A DNA stretch of 64,000 nucleotides. Source: Enterobacter hormaechei subsp. hoffmannii (GTDB lineage Bacteria; Pseudomonadota; Gammaproteobacteria; Enterobacterales; Enterobacteriaceae). Location: assembly GCF_001729745.1 (NCBI RefSeq), contig NZ_CP017186.1, positions 4,216,001 to 4,280,000 on the forward strand, written 5' to 3'. Below the pieces are notes generated by a model. The model ran no database searches. It worked only from the letters and a program-made list of their open reading frames with translations, and was not told the DNA's origin. This document shows positions 17,911 to 25,211 of this stretch, one piece after another (within the stretch, counting starts at the first letter, position 1; every line of letters begins with the position of its first letter). The position numbers and the translations under genes were made by a program.

Positions 17911-18153
17911 TTACCCCTTACGAATCAAATACCGGTACGGCAAGGTCCCGGTTTGCTGCGCTACCAGTTCATGTTCCATAAAGGTACAAAAACCGGGAAT
18001 ATCGCGGGTAGTGGCCGGGTCATCGGCGACGATCAGCAGCGTTTCGCCGCTCTGCATGTTACGGACGGTCTTACGCACCATCATTACCGGCTCCGGGCAA
18101 CGGAGGCCCTGAGCATCAAGCGTGTGGTCTGGGCTGGAAAACAGGTCGGTCAT
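17911..18153 (-). CDS. tusA: TusA, sulfur-carrier protein for tRNA 2-thiolation
   Basis: An 80-residue SirA/TusA-fold protein (E. coli TusA is 81). The catalytic Cys19 sits in [17 protein letters not shown]. TusA takes persulfide sulfur from IscS and passes it to TusBCD/TusE/MnmA to make the 2-thio group of mnm5s2U34 in tRNA; it also feeds molybdenum cofactor synthesis. It is divergent from yhhQ. Confidence 0.95.
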   Translation of the reverse strand: MTDLFSSPDHTLDAQGLRCPEPVMMVRKTVRNMQSGETLLIVADDPATTRDIPGFCTFMEHELVAQQTGTLPYRYLIRKG

Positions 18154-18280
18154 GTTCTTCTCGTTCAGGTAAAAACGGCTGTAGTTTACGCCCCGCTATC
18201 GCCAATGCAAACCAGGTTAACGATTGCGTGAAAATTAGCCATTGCAAAGTGTCGTGAAAGCAGTATCATGCGGCGGCTTT

Positions 18281-18316
18281 ATTGGGTTCCCTCACCCCAA
18301 ATATTAATCAAAAAGG
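18281..18316 (+). ncRNA. Probable preQ1-I riboswitch upstream of yhhQ
   Basis: TTGGG (18282-18286) pairs with CCCAA (18296-18300), enclosing a C-rich loop (TTCCCTCAC). An A-rich tail (ATATTAATCAAAAAGG) follows, ending in the Shine-Dalgarno of yhhQ (18313-18316). This is the preQ1-I pseudoknot layout: loop CC can pair with the terminal GG and so hide the ribosome-binding site when preQ1 binds. The size and the CUGGGU...ACCCCAG...AAGG pattern of the well-studied Thermoanaerobacter aptamer are closely mirrored. The downstream gene imports queuosine precursors, which fits. Identified by eye, not by covariance search. Confidence 0.72.
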
Positions 18317-18322
18317 TACAAT

Positions 18323-18988
18323 ATGAACTCCTTTACACAATCGCAACGCGTCAAGGCGTTGTTCTGGCTTTCGCTATTTCATCTGCTGGTGATCATCTCC
18401 AGTAACTATCTGGTACAGCTCCCCATCTCCATTTTTGGTTTCCATACCACCTGGGGCGCGTTCAGTTTCCCGTTTATTTTCCTTGCGACGGATTTAACCG
18501 TGCGTATTTTTGGCGCACCGCTGGCGCGGCGGATTATTTTTGCGGTGATGATCCCGGCACTGTTTGTCTCCTACGCCATCTCCTCGCTGTTTTACATGGG
18601 AAGCTGGCAGGGCTTCGAAGCGCTGACGCACTTCAACCTGTTCGTCGCGCGTATTGCCGCCGCCAGCTTTATGGCCTATGCCCTGGGGCAGATCCTCGAT
18701 GTCCACGTGTTTAACCGCCTGCGTCAGAACCATCGCTGGTGGATGGCACCAACGGCTTCCACGCTGTTCGGTAACGTGAGCGATACGCTGGCCTTCTTCT
18801 TCATTGCCTTCTGGCGCAGCCCGGACGCCTTCATGGCAGAACACTGGATGGAAATCGCTCTGGTGGACTACGCCTTTAAGGTGCTTATCAGCCTGGTCTT
18901 CTTCCTGCCGATGTACGGCGTGCTGTTGAATATGCTGCTGAAAAGACTGGCAGATAAATCTGAAATCTCCGCATTGCAGGCAGGTTAA
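18323..18988 (+). CDS. yhhQ: YhhQ, queuosine precursor (preQ0/preQ1) transporter
   Basis: A 221-residue inner-membrane protein of the COG1738/ECF-like family with about six hydrophobic segments, nearly identical to E. coli YhhQ. It takes up preQ0 and preQ1 for tRNA queuosine synthesis. Conserved segments include ATDLTVRIFGAPLARRIIF and STLFGNVSDTLAFF. The probable preQ1 riboswitch ends at its ribosome-binding site, which supports both assignments. Confidence 0.94.
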   Translation: MNSFTQSQRVKALFWLSLFHLLVIISSNYLVQLPISIFGFHTTWGAFSFPFIFLATDLTVRIFGAPLARRIIFAVMIPALFVSYAISSLFYMGSWQGFEALTHFNLFVARIAAASFMAYALGQILDVHVFNRLRQNHRWWMAPTASTLFGNVSDTLAFFFIAFWRSPDAFMAEHWMEIALVDYAFKVLISLVFFLPMYGVLLNMLLKRLADKSEISALQAG

Positions 18989-19060
18989 GGGTTCGCTTTA
19001 TCAGTTGTGATAAGATGAACGAATGAGCCGCTATGGCCGTTTATCGAAAGGAAGAAGTCA

Positions 19061-19618
19061 ATGCGCAATCTGGTTAAATATGTCGGGATTGGCCTGCTGG
19101 TTGTTGGCCTTGCAGCCTGTGATAACAGCGACACCAAAACGCCTGCTCAGGGCGCGTCAGCAGAAAGCAACGCCACCGGTCAGCCGGTGAGCCTGATGGA
19201 TGGCAAACTCAGTTTCTCTCTGCCCGCGGACATGACCGATCAGAGCGGTAAGCTGGGCACCCAGGCGAACAACATGCACGTCTACTCCGATGCCACCGGG
19301 CAAAAAGCAGTCATTGTGATTGTCGGTGACGATACCAGCGAAGATCTGGGTGTGCTGTCCAAACGTCTGGAAGATCAGCAGCGCAGCCGCGACCCGCAGC
19401 TTCAGGTGGTGACCAATAAGTCTATCGAGCTGAAAGGCCACACGCTGCAACAGCTGGACAGCATCATCTCCGCCAAAGGCCAGACCGCTTACTCCTCCGT
19501 GGTTCTCGGCAAGGTAGATAATAAACTGCTGACCATGCAGATCACTCTGCCTGCAGATAATCAGCAAAAAGCGCAGGCAACCGCTGAAAACATCATTAAC
19601 ACCCTCGTGATCCAGTAA
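19061..19618 (+). CDS. dcrB: DcrB, inner-membrane lipoprotein
   Basis: A 185-residue lipoprotein. The signal peptide ([20 protein letters not shown]) ends in the lipobox LAAC, giving acylated Cys20 followed by Asp21, which in Enterobacteriaceae favours inner-membrane retention. The rest matches E. coli DcrB, needed for phage C1 and C6 infection and linked to lipoprotein maturation and envelope integrity. It lies 72 bases after yhhQ and is closed by a strong terminator. Confidence 0.92.
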   Translation: MRNLVKYVGIGLLVVGLAACDNSDTKTPAQGASAESNATGQPVSLMDGKLSFSLPADMTDQSGKLGTQANNMHVYSDATGQKAVIVIVGDDTSEDLGVLSKRLEDQQRSRDPQLQVVTNKSIELKGHTLQQLDSIISAKGQTAYSSVVLGKVDNKLLTMQITLPADNQQKAQATAENIINTLVIQ

Positions 19619-19636
19619 TCGTTCACCAGGATGACG

Positions 19637-19672
19637 TGGCCTCCGTCGCTTGCGCCGGGGGCCATTTTTTTT
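19637..19672 (+). terminator. Rho-independent terminator of dcrB
   Basis: TGGCC-T-CCG (from 19637) pairs with CGG-G-GGCCA (to 19664) and is followed by eight T residues. It lies 18 bases after the dcrB stop codon. Confidence 0.9.
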
Positions 19673-19753
19673 CCATGACTTTAAGACTAACGCTCCAGAC
19701 GAAGCGAATCCTGCGCACTACAATTAGCAAGCCCCCCGGAAAAAGGAATTCTT

Positions 19754-20803
19754 ATGACTGCCAGCCCGCCCGACAAAGCCGGACTTCATATTTTATTAAA
19801 ACTCGCCTGCCTGGTGGTTATCCTTGCGGGTATCCATGCGGCGGCGGATATCATTGTTCAGCTTCTGCTGGCGCTGTTTTTCGCCATCGTCCTCAACCCG
19901 CTGGTGACGTGGTTTTTACGCCGGGGCATCAGCCGCCCGGTCGCGATTACCATTGTGGTGATGGTGATGCTGGTTGTCCTGACGGCGCTGTTCGGCGTGC
20001 TCGCCGCCTCGCTGAGCGAATTTTCCACCATGCTGCCGCAGTACAATAAAGAGCTGACGCGCAAGCTGGTCGATCTCCAGCGCATGTTGCCGTTCGTGAA
20101 TCTGCATATCTCACCGGAACGGATGCTGCGCCGGATGGATTCCGAGAAGGTGATGACCTACGCCACCACGTTGATGACCGGGCTTTCCGGGGCAATGGCC
20201 AGCATTCTGCTGCTGGTGATGACGGTGGTGTTTATGCTGTTCGAAGTGCGCCACGTGCCGTATAAGCTGCGTTTTGCCCTGAACAATCCGCAGATCCACA
20301 TTGCCGGCTTGCATCGCGCGCTGAAGGGTGTGTCCAAATATCTGGCGCTGAAAACGCTGTTAAGCCTGTGGACCGGCGTGATCGTCTGGCTGGGGCTGGT
20401 GCTGCTGGACGTGCAGTTCGCGCTGATGTGGGGCGTGCTGGCGTTTTTACTGAACTACGTGCCCAATATCGGCGCGGTGCTTTCTGCCGTTCCGCCGATG
20501 ATCCAGGCGTTCCTGTTTAACGGTTTTTATGAGTGCATGCTGGTAGGAGCGCTGTTCCTCGTCGTGCATATGGTGCTGGGCAATATTCTCGAACCGCGCA
20601 TGATGGGTCACCGTCTGGGCATGTCGACGATGGTGGTGTTTTTATCGTTACTGATCTGGGGATGGCTGCTGGGACCGGTGGGCATGCTGCTCTCCGTGCC
20701 GCTCACCAGCGTCTGTAAAATCTGGATGGAAACCACGAAAGGAGGCAGTAAACTCGCCATTCTGCTGGGTCCGGGTCGGCCAAAAAGCCGTTTGCCGGGA
20801 TAA
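19754..20803 (+). CDS. yhhT: YhhT, AI-2E family transporter-like membrane protein
   Basis: A 349-residue inner-membrane protein of the AI-2E exporter/YdiK-PerM family (E. coli YhhT is also 349). Hydrophobic segments occur near 12-50, 60-82, 145-170 and through 205-330, with the conserved ALFFAIVLNPLVTWF and AFLLNYVPNIGAVLSAVPPM. Substrate and function are not established. In E. coli K-12 it is followed directly by acpT; here the whole aryl polyene cluster lies between them. Confidence 0.92.
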   Translation: MTASPPDKAGLHILLKLACLVVILAGIHAAADIIVQLLLALFFAIVLNPLVTWFLRRGISRPVAITIVVMVMLVVLTALFGVLAASLSEFSTMLPQYNKELTRKLVDLQRMLPFVNLHISPERMLRRMDSEKVMTYATTLMTGLSGAMASILLLVMTVVFMLFEVRHVPYKLRFALNNPQIHIAGLHRALKGVSKYLALKTLLSLWTGVIVWLGLVLLDVQFALMWGVLAFLLNYVPNIGAVLSAVPPMIQAFLFNGFYECMLVGALFLVVHMVLGNILEPRMMGHRLGMSTMVVFLSLLIWGWLLGPVGMLLSVPLTSVCKIWMETTKGGSKLAILLGPGRPKSRLPG

Positions 20804-20833
20804 CCGGGTGGAAAGGGTTAAAAGTGACGTTTA

Positions 20834-20888
20834 TTCGCCAGCGCGACGACAACATTGTACGATGTGCGCAGCAAATCGCGCTGGCGAA
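20834..20888. promoter_or_regulatory. 13-bp perfect inverted repeat in the aryl polyene leader
   Basis: TTCGCCAGCGCGA (20834-20846) and TCGCGCTGGCGAA (20876-20888) are perfect inverted copies separated by 29 bases. The structure fills most of the 125-base space between yhhT and the first aryl polyene gene. It is followed by GAAAAAG rather than T on the plus strand, so it is not a normal terminator for yhhT. It could be an operator, or a leader hairpin controlling entry into the operon. Promoter hexamers could not be assigned with confidence. Confidence 0.6.
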
Positions 20889-20928
20889 GAAAAAGTCACA
20901 GAAACAGGTTTATCGCGGACGCGCGTAG

Positions 20929-21651
20929 ATGAAATTTACACTTACCCTTATCGACTGGCAGGCAAGAGCGCCAGGACTCAGCGATGCCGACGAATGGCAG
21001 GCATGGTCACGCCGGTCTGACGCCATCGATCCTGATGCACCGCTGGCGAAACTGACCGATCTGCCGATGATGACCGCCCGCCGCCTGAATTCAGGCAGCA
21101 AGCTGGCCGTTGATCTTGGCCTGATGATGCTGCGCAAACACCGCATCGACGCCGTCGTCTACAGCAGCCGTCACGGGGAGCTGGAACGCAATTTTCGTAT
21201 TCTCCAGGCCCTGGCGGCAGATCAGCCCGTTTCCCCCACCGATTTTGCCATGTCGGTACACAACTCGGCGGTCGGCAATCTCACTATCGCCGCGCGTCAG
21301 CCTGTTGTCTCTTCGTCGGTTTCCGCCGGTATGGATACCTTCCAGCAGAGCTTATGCGAGGTGCTGAGTCTGCTACATGCGGGCTACTCACGCGTGTTGC
21401 TGGTAGATTTCGACGGTCTGCTGCCGGAGTTTTATCACGCCGGGCTGCCGCCGCAGATGCCCGTCTGGCCCTACGCGCTGGCGCTGGTAATTGAGGCCGG
21501 AAATACGCTCAGCTGTGAAACGCACGCCAACCGCAGGCCTGAAGAGCCCGCGCTGCCGCAAAGCCTGCAGTTCCTGCGCCATTACCTGCGGGACGAGCGC
21601 CAGTTTACCCTGCCGGGCGAGCGTCTGCTGTGGCAATGGACGCGCCAATGA
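20929..21651 (+). CDS. apeC: ApeC-type ketosynthase-like chain-length factor of aryl polyene synthesis
   Basis: A 240-residue protein of the short beta-ketoacyl-synthase-like family (Ketoacyl-synt_2). It resembles the N-terminal half of a ketosynthase (VVYSSRHGELERNFRILQAL, DFAMSVHNSAVGNLTI) but has no active-site Cys in a TACSS setting. In characterised aryl polyene systems this protein pairs with a ketosynthase as a non-catalytic chain-length-factor partner. It is the first gene of the cluster, starts without a strong ribosome-binding site, and its stop overlaps the next start (ATGA at 21648). Confidence 0.85.
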   Translation: MKFTLTLIDWQARAPGLSDADEWQAWSRRSDAIDPDAPLAKLTDLPMMTARRLNSGSKLAVDLGLMMLRKHRIDAVVYSSRHGELERNFRILQALAADQPVSPTDFAMSVHNSAVGNLTIAARQPVVSSSVSAGMDTFQQSLCEVLSLLHAGYSRVLLVDFDGLLPEFYHAGLPPQMPVWPYALALVIEAGNTLSCETHANRRPEEPALPQSLQFLRHYLRDERQFTLPGERLLWQWTRQ

Positions 21652-22463
21652 GAGGGTTACGTTCCCGCCTCGATCGGGTATGGCGCATGCTGATGACCGG
21701 ATTGTGCTTCGCCCTGTTCGGCCTCGGCGGGCTGACGCTGTCGCTGGTGTGGTTTAACCTGCTGCTGATTTTCCAGCGTGACCGCACTCAACGTCGCCGC
21801 CTGGCACGCCGCACTATTTCTGCCAGTTTCCGCCTGTTCCTCGCGGTGGTACGCGGTGTAGGGGTACTGGATTACCATTTCAACAACCTGGACGTTTTGC
21901 GCGCCGAGCGACGCTGTCTGGTGATTGCGAACCATCCCTCGCTGCTGGACTACGTTTTGCTGGCGTCGGTGATGAACGAAACTGACTGTCTGGTGAAAAG
22001 CGCGTTGCTGCGTAACCCGTTCGTCAGCGGCGTGATCCGCGCGGCGGACTATCTGATTAACAGCGAAGCCGACACGCTGCTTGCCGCAAGCCAGCAGCGT
22101 CTGGCCCAGGGCGACACCCTGCTTATCTTCCCTGAAGGCACCCGCACCCGGGTGGGGGAAGCCATTACCCTGCAACGTGGGGCGGCGAATATCGCCGTTC
22201 GCTGCAACAGCGCCGTGCGCGTGGTGGTGATCCACTGTAGCGAACGGATGCTGGATAAACAGAGCAGCTGGTATAACGTGCCCCCCAACAAACCTGTTTT
22301 CACCGTGGATGTTCGCGAACGCATCAACATTCATGATTTTTATGATGCGAGTCAGCACGAACCCGCGCTGGCAGCAAGGCAGTTAAACCGGCATATGCAG
22401 CATCAGTTAACAACCGGTCTTCAATCTTTGTCAGGAACGAAAGATGCAAGCGCTCTATCTTGA
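21648..22463 (+). CDS. apeD: ApeD-type lysophospholipid-acyltransferase-like protein
   Basis: A 271-residue 1-acyl-glycerol-3-phosphate-acyltransferase (PlsC)-type protein. It has one hydrophobic anchor (about 15-42) and the catalytic NHPSLLD block (His96, Asp101) with IFPEGTRTR at about 160-168. It probably moves the polyene or another acyl chain to the lipid anchor of the pigment. The start at 21648 forms an ATGA overlap with apeC; GTG at 21630 and ATG at 21636 are in-frame alternatives. Its end overlaps the next gene by 20 bases. Confidence 0.83.
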   Translation: MRGLRSRLDRVWRMLMTGLCFALFGLGGLTLSLVWFNLLLIFQRDRTQRRRLARRTISASFRLFLAVVRGVGVLDYHFNNLDVLRAERRCLVIANHPSLLDYVLLASVMNETDCLVKSALLRNPFVSGVIRAADYLINSEADTLLAASQQRLAQGDTLLIFPEGTRTRVGEAITLQRGAANIAVRCNSAVRVVVIHCSERMLDKQSSWYNVPPNKPVFTVDVRERINIHDFYDASQHEPALAARQLNRHMQHQLTTGLQSLSGTKDASALS

Positions 22464-22701
22464 AATTAAGAATCTCATTATCTCTACGCTGAATCTGGAA
22501 GAACTTACCCCAGAGGATATTGATACAGACGCCGCGCTCTTTGGCGACGGCCTCGGTCTGGACTCAATCGACGCCCTTGAGCTGGGGCTGGCGGTAAAAA
22601 ATCAGTACGGCGTAGTGCTTTCTGCCGAAAGTGACGAGATGCGTCAGCACTTCTATTCCGTTGCCACGCTCGCGGCTTTTATTCATCAACAACGCGCCTG
22701 A
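22444..22701 (+). CDS. apeE: ApeE-type acyl carrier protein
   Basis: An 85-residue acyl carrier protein. The phosphopantetheine attachment site is Ser41 in GLGLDSIDALEL. The preceding loop carries an extra Gly (FGDGLGLD), which sets it apart from the housekeeping AcpP. It holds the growing aryl polyene or its starter as a thioester. AcpT, at the end of the same cluster, is the expected activating enzyme. The start at 22444 has AGGAA upstream and overlaps apeD by 20 bases. Confidence 0.9.
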   Translation: MQALYLEIKNLIISTLNLEELTPEDIDTDAALFGDGLGLDSIDALELGLAVKNQYGVVLSAESDEMRQHFYSVATLAAFIHQQRA

Positions 22702-22703
22702 GA

Positions 22704-22964
22704 ATGACCGCTATGACAGAACAACAAACGATTTATCAGGAAGTCTCTGCGCTTCTTATTACGCTGTTTGAAGTCGCCCCGGAGGATATTACCCCTGAGG
22801 CACGGCTTTACGAGGATCTGGATCTCGACAGCATTGATGCCGTCGATATGGTAGTGCACCTGCAAAAGAAAACGGGCCATAAAATCAAGCCCGAAACCTT
22901 CAAAGCGGTGCGCACGGTGCAGGACGTCGTGGACGTTGTGGAACAGCTTCAGCGCGACGCGTAA
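22704..22964 (+). CDS. apeF: ApeF-type acyl carrier protein
   Basis: An 86-residue acyl carrier protein, with the phosphopantetheine Ser43 in LDLDSIDAVDMVVHLQ, closer to standard AcpP than ApeE is. It follows apeE by two bases. A second in-frame ATG at 22713 is an equally plausible start, since neither has a clear Shine-Dalgarno sequence. A pair of distinct carrier proteins is a hallmark of aryl polyene clusters; the split of labour (starter loading against elongation) is inferred. Confidence 0.9.
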   Translation: MTAMTEQQTIYQEVSALLITLFEVAPEDITPEARLYEDLDLDSIDAVDMVVHLQKKTGHKIKPETFKAVRTVQDVVDVVEQLQRDA

Positions 22965-22965
22965 C

Positions 22966-23535
22966 GTGCGTTCGATTCCAGTTCTTCCCGCCCTGACGGG
23001 GCTGATGCTGCTGGCATGGCCGTTTTTGATCGGCTTTGGGCTGGCAAATAATAGCCTGCACGGGATACTGCCCGTGATGGCGCTGGTGCTGCTGTTACGC
23101 GTCTGCCAGGCCCGTCGGCAGGGCGGTCCCCTGCGTTATCTTTTCGTGAGCGTGGCGCTGGCTGGCATAGCGCTTTGCGCGGCGAGCTACGTCCTGCACG
23201 CGCACCAGTGGGTGCTGTTTTATCCGGTGGTGGTGAATCTGGTGATGCTGGCGGTGTTTGGCGGTTCGCTGTGGACGGCAATGCCTGTCGTTGAACGGCT
23301 GGCGCGCCTGCGTGAACCGGATCTCTCCCCCGTCGGGGTACGTTACACGCGCCGGGTTACCCAGGTCTGGTGCGGCTTTTTTATTATTAACGGGGCGATC
23401 GCGCTGTTTACCGTATTACACGCCGATATCCGTCTGTGGACGCTGTGGAACGGGATGATTGCCTATCTCCTGATGGGCACGCTGATGGCCGGCGAGTGGC
23501 TGGTGCGACAACGGGTGATGAAAAACGATGCTTAA
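22966..23535 (+). CDS. apeG: ApeG-type COG4648 membrane protein
   Basis: A 189-residue inner-membrane protein with about six hydrophobic segments (starting LTGLMLLAWPFLIGFGLANN), of the family found in aryl polyene clusters; its role is not established. The GTG at 22966, one base after the apeF stop, is taken as the start. A TTG at 22936 would overlap apeF by 29 bases and add a polar segment with no membrane character. It overlaps the next gene by eight bases. Confidence 0.78.
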   Translation: MRSIPVLPALTGLMLLAWPFLIGFGLANNSLHGILPVMALVLLLRVCQARRQGGPLRYLFVSVALAGIALCAASYVLHAHQWVLFYPVVVNLVMLAVFGGSLWTAMPVVERLARLREPDLSPVGVRYTRRVTQVWCGFFIINGAIALFTVLHADIRLWTLWNGMIAYLLMGTLMAGEWLVRQRVMKNDA

Positions 23536-24874
23536 CCCTCTCCCGCTTAGCCAGTGGCTCAGTGCCCCCCGCCCTGACGACACCCCTGTCGCCTGGCAGG
23601 ACAACCATCTCTGGACGCTTGGCGATCTGCGCCACGACGTCACTCAGCTGGTCGACACGCTGCGTGATGAAGAAGGCGAGCGCTGGGCGCTGTGCATCGA
23701 AAACGGTTATCTGTTTATTGTCGCGCTGCTGGCGACGCTGCATGCGGGTAAAACGCCGGTCCTCCCTGGGCACAGCCGGGCGGCGCAGCTTAACGAACAG
23801 CGGGCGCTGTTCAGCGGCGTCCTGAGCGACACCACGCTCGATTTTCAGGGGCGACAGCTGCGGGTGGCTTCCGTTCAGCGGGCAGGCCATCCCTTTTCAC
23901 CGCTGCCTGCCATCGATGAGATGCGCACGATCGAGCTTTACACCTCCGGCTCGACCGGCACGCCGCAGCGGGTGAGTAAGCCGGTGGTCAGCCTGGATCG
24001 TGAGGCTCGTCTGCTGGCGGAACATTTTGGCGATCGTCTGGCAGGCTGTCACGTCGTCGCTTCCGTGGTGCTGCACCACCTGTATGGCCTGACGTTTCGT
24101 GTCGTCTTACCCATGGCGCTCGGCCTGCCGCTGCACGCCAGCCTGCTCAACTATGCCGAGCAGCTCTCTGCCCTTCCCGACAATAAACGCTATCTTTTCA
24201 TCAGCAGTCCGGCGTTTCTCAAGCGGCTGGACGCGTCGCTGACGCCGCCCCCCGTCAACCTGCTCTTCTCCGCTGGCGGCGCGCTGCCCTGGCAGGAGGT
24301 CGCCGCGGTTCAGGCCTGGCTCAACGTCTGGCCGGATGAAATATACGGCAGCACGGAAACGGGGGTTATGGCCTGGCGCTACCGTCAGGAGGAAAGCATC
24401 CGCTGGCAGCCTTTCCCCGGCGTGACGTTTCACGGCGATCGCGTGACGTCGCCGCTGATCCCCGAGGCGGAGGGGGTCCTGCTGGATGATATCCTGCACT
24501 TCACGGCTGACGGGCAGTTCAGCCTCGTCGGGCGCCGCGGTCGGGTGGTCAAAATTGAAGATAAGCGCATTTCGCTCGATGACATTGAGCGCCGCCTGCT
24601 GGCGCTGGACGGCATCCGCGAAGCCGCCGCGCTGACGGTGACGCGCGGCGGGCGTCAGGGTATTGGCGTATTGCTGGTGCTGAATAAAGCGGTGCGTCAG
24701 CAACACGAACAGAGCAAAAAAGCGCAGGAGCTCGCCTGGCGTCGCGCCCTTCGCCCCTGGCTTGAACCGGTTGCCGTGCCGCGCTACTGGCGGATCGTTG
24801 ATGAAATTCCGGTCAACAGCATGAACAAGCGCGTAACTGCGCAGCTACAGGAGTTGTTTCATGAAAATCCCTGA
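23528..24874 (+). CDS. apeH: ApeH-type aryl-AMP ligase / acyl-ACP synthetase
   Basis: A 448-residue ANL-family adenylating enzyme, shorter than typical acyl-CoA synthetases. The phosphate-binding loop is YTSGSTGTP (138-146), the adenine motif is IYGSTETG (272-279), and the hinge and C-terminal motifs are GRRGRVVKIEDKRISL and IPVNSMNKR, whose Lys is the usual adenylation catalyst. In known aryl polyene pathways ApeH activates the aromatic starter (4-hydroxybenzoate in E. coli) and loads it on an acyl carrier protein. It lies within the operon with short overlaps on both sides. Confidence 0.87.
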   Translation: MLNPLPLSQWLSAPRPDDTPVAWQDNHLWTLGDLRHDVTQLVDTLRDEEGERWALCIENGYLFIVALLATLHAGKTPVLPGHSRAAQLNEQRALFSGVLSDTTLDFQGRQLRVASVQRAGHPFSPLPAIDEMRTIELYTSGSTGTPQRVSKPVVSLDREARLLAEHFGDRLAGCHVVASVVLHHLYGLTFRVVLPMALGLPLHASLLNYAEQLSALPDNKRYLFISSPAFLKRLDASLTPPPVNLLFSAGGALPWQEVAAVQAWLNVWPDEIYGSTETGVMAWRYRQEESIRWQPFPGVTFHGDRVTSPLIPEAEGVLLDDILHFTADGQFSLVGRRGRVVKIEDKRISLDDIERRLLALDGIREAAALTVTRGGRQGIGVLLVLNKAVRQQHEQSKKAQELAWRRALRPWLEPVAVPRYWRIVDEIPVNSMNKRVTAQLQELFHENP

Positions 24875-25211
24875 AATCGAACGCCGCGAGCCTGGCCCCG
24901 GGTATCTGGAGATAACCCTTTATCTTGATCCTGACCTGCTCTGGTTTAAGGGACATTTCGCCGTACAGCCGCTGCTGCCGGGCGTAGCCCAGCTCGACCG
25001 GGTGATGCATTACGCCGCCGCGCTGGCGCCGGGCTACCGTTTTCACAGTATTCAGAACGTAAAGTTCGCCGCTCCGCTGTTACCGGAGAACACGGTCACG
25101 CTGCTCCTTGCCTGGCAGCCCGAACGCCAGATGCTGACCTTTAGCTACCAGCGCCATGCGGGTAACGAGCGTCACACCGCCAGCAGCGGGAAGATTCGCT
25201 TATGTCAGTAA
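24861..25211 (+). CDS. apeI: ApeI-type hotdog-fold dehydratase
   Basis: A 116-residue FabA/FabZ-like single hotdog domain. The active-site block FKGHFAVQPLLPGVAQLD (29-46) holds the catalytic His32, and the PLLPG turn matches the FabZ P-x-x-PG pattern. It would dehydrate the beta-hydroxyacyl intermediate to the conjugated double bond, together with ApeP. A clear ribosome-binding site (AGGAG at about 24848) lies in the end of apeH, which it overlaps by 14 bases. Confidence 0.87.
   Translation: MKIPEIERREPGPGYLEITLYLDPDLLWFKGHFAVQPLLPGVAQLDRVMHYAAALAPGYRFHSIQNVKFAAPLLPENTVTLLLAWQPERQMLTFSYQRHAGNERHTASSGKIRLCQ

Noticed and set aside
20808..21020. A 70-codon open frame overlapping the start of the aryl polyene cluster
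   Set aside because: It crosses the 13-bp inverted repeat and continues in another frame into apeC, which has clear family similarity; no start signal.
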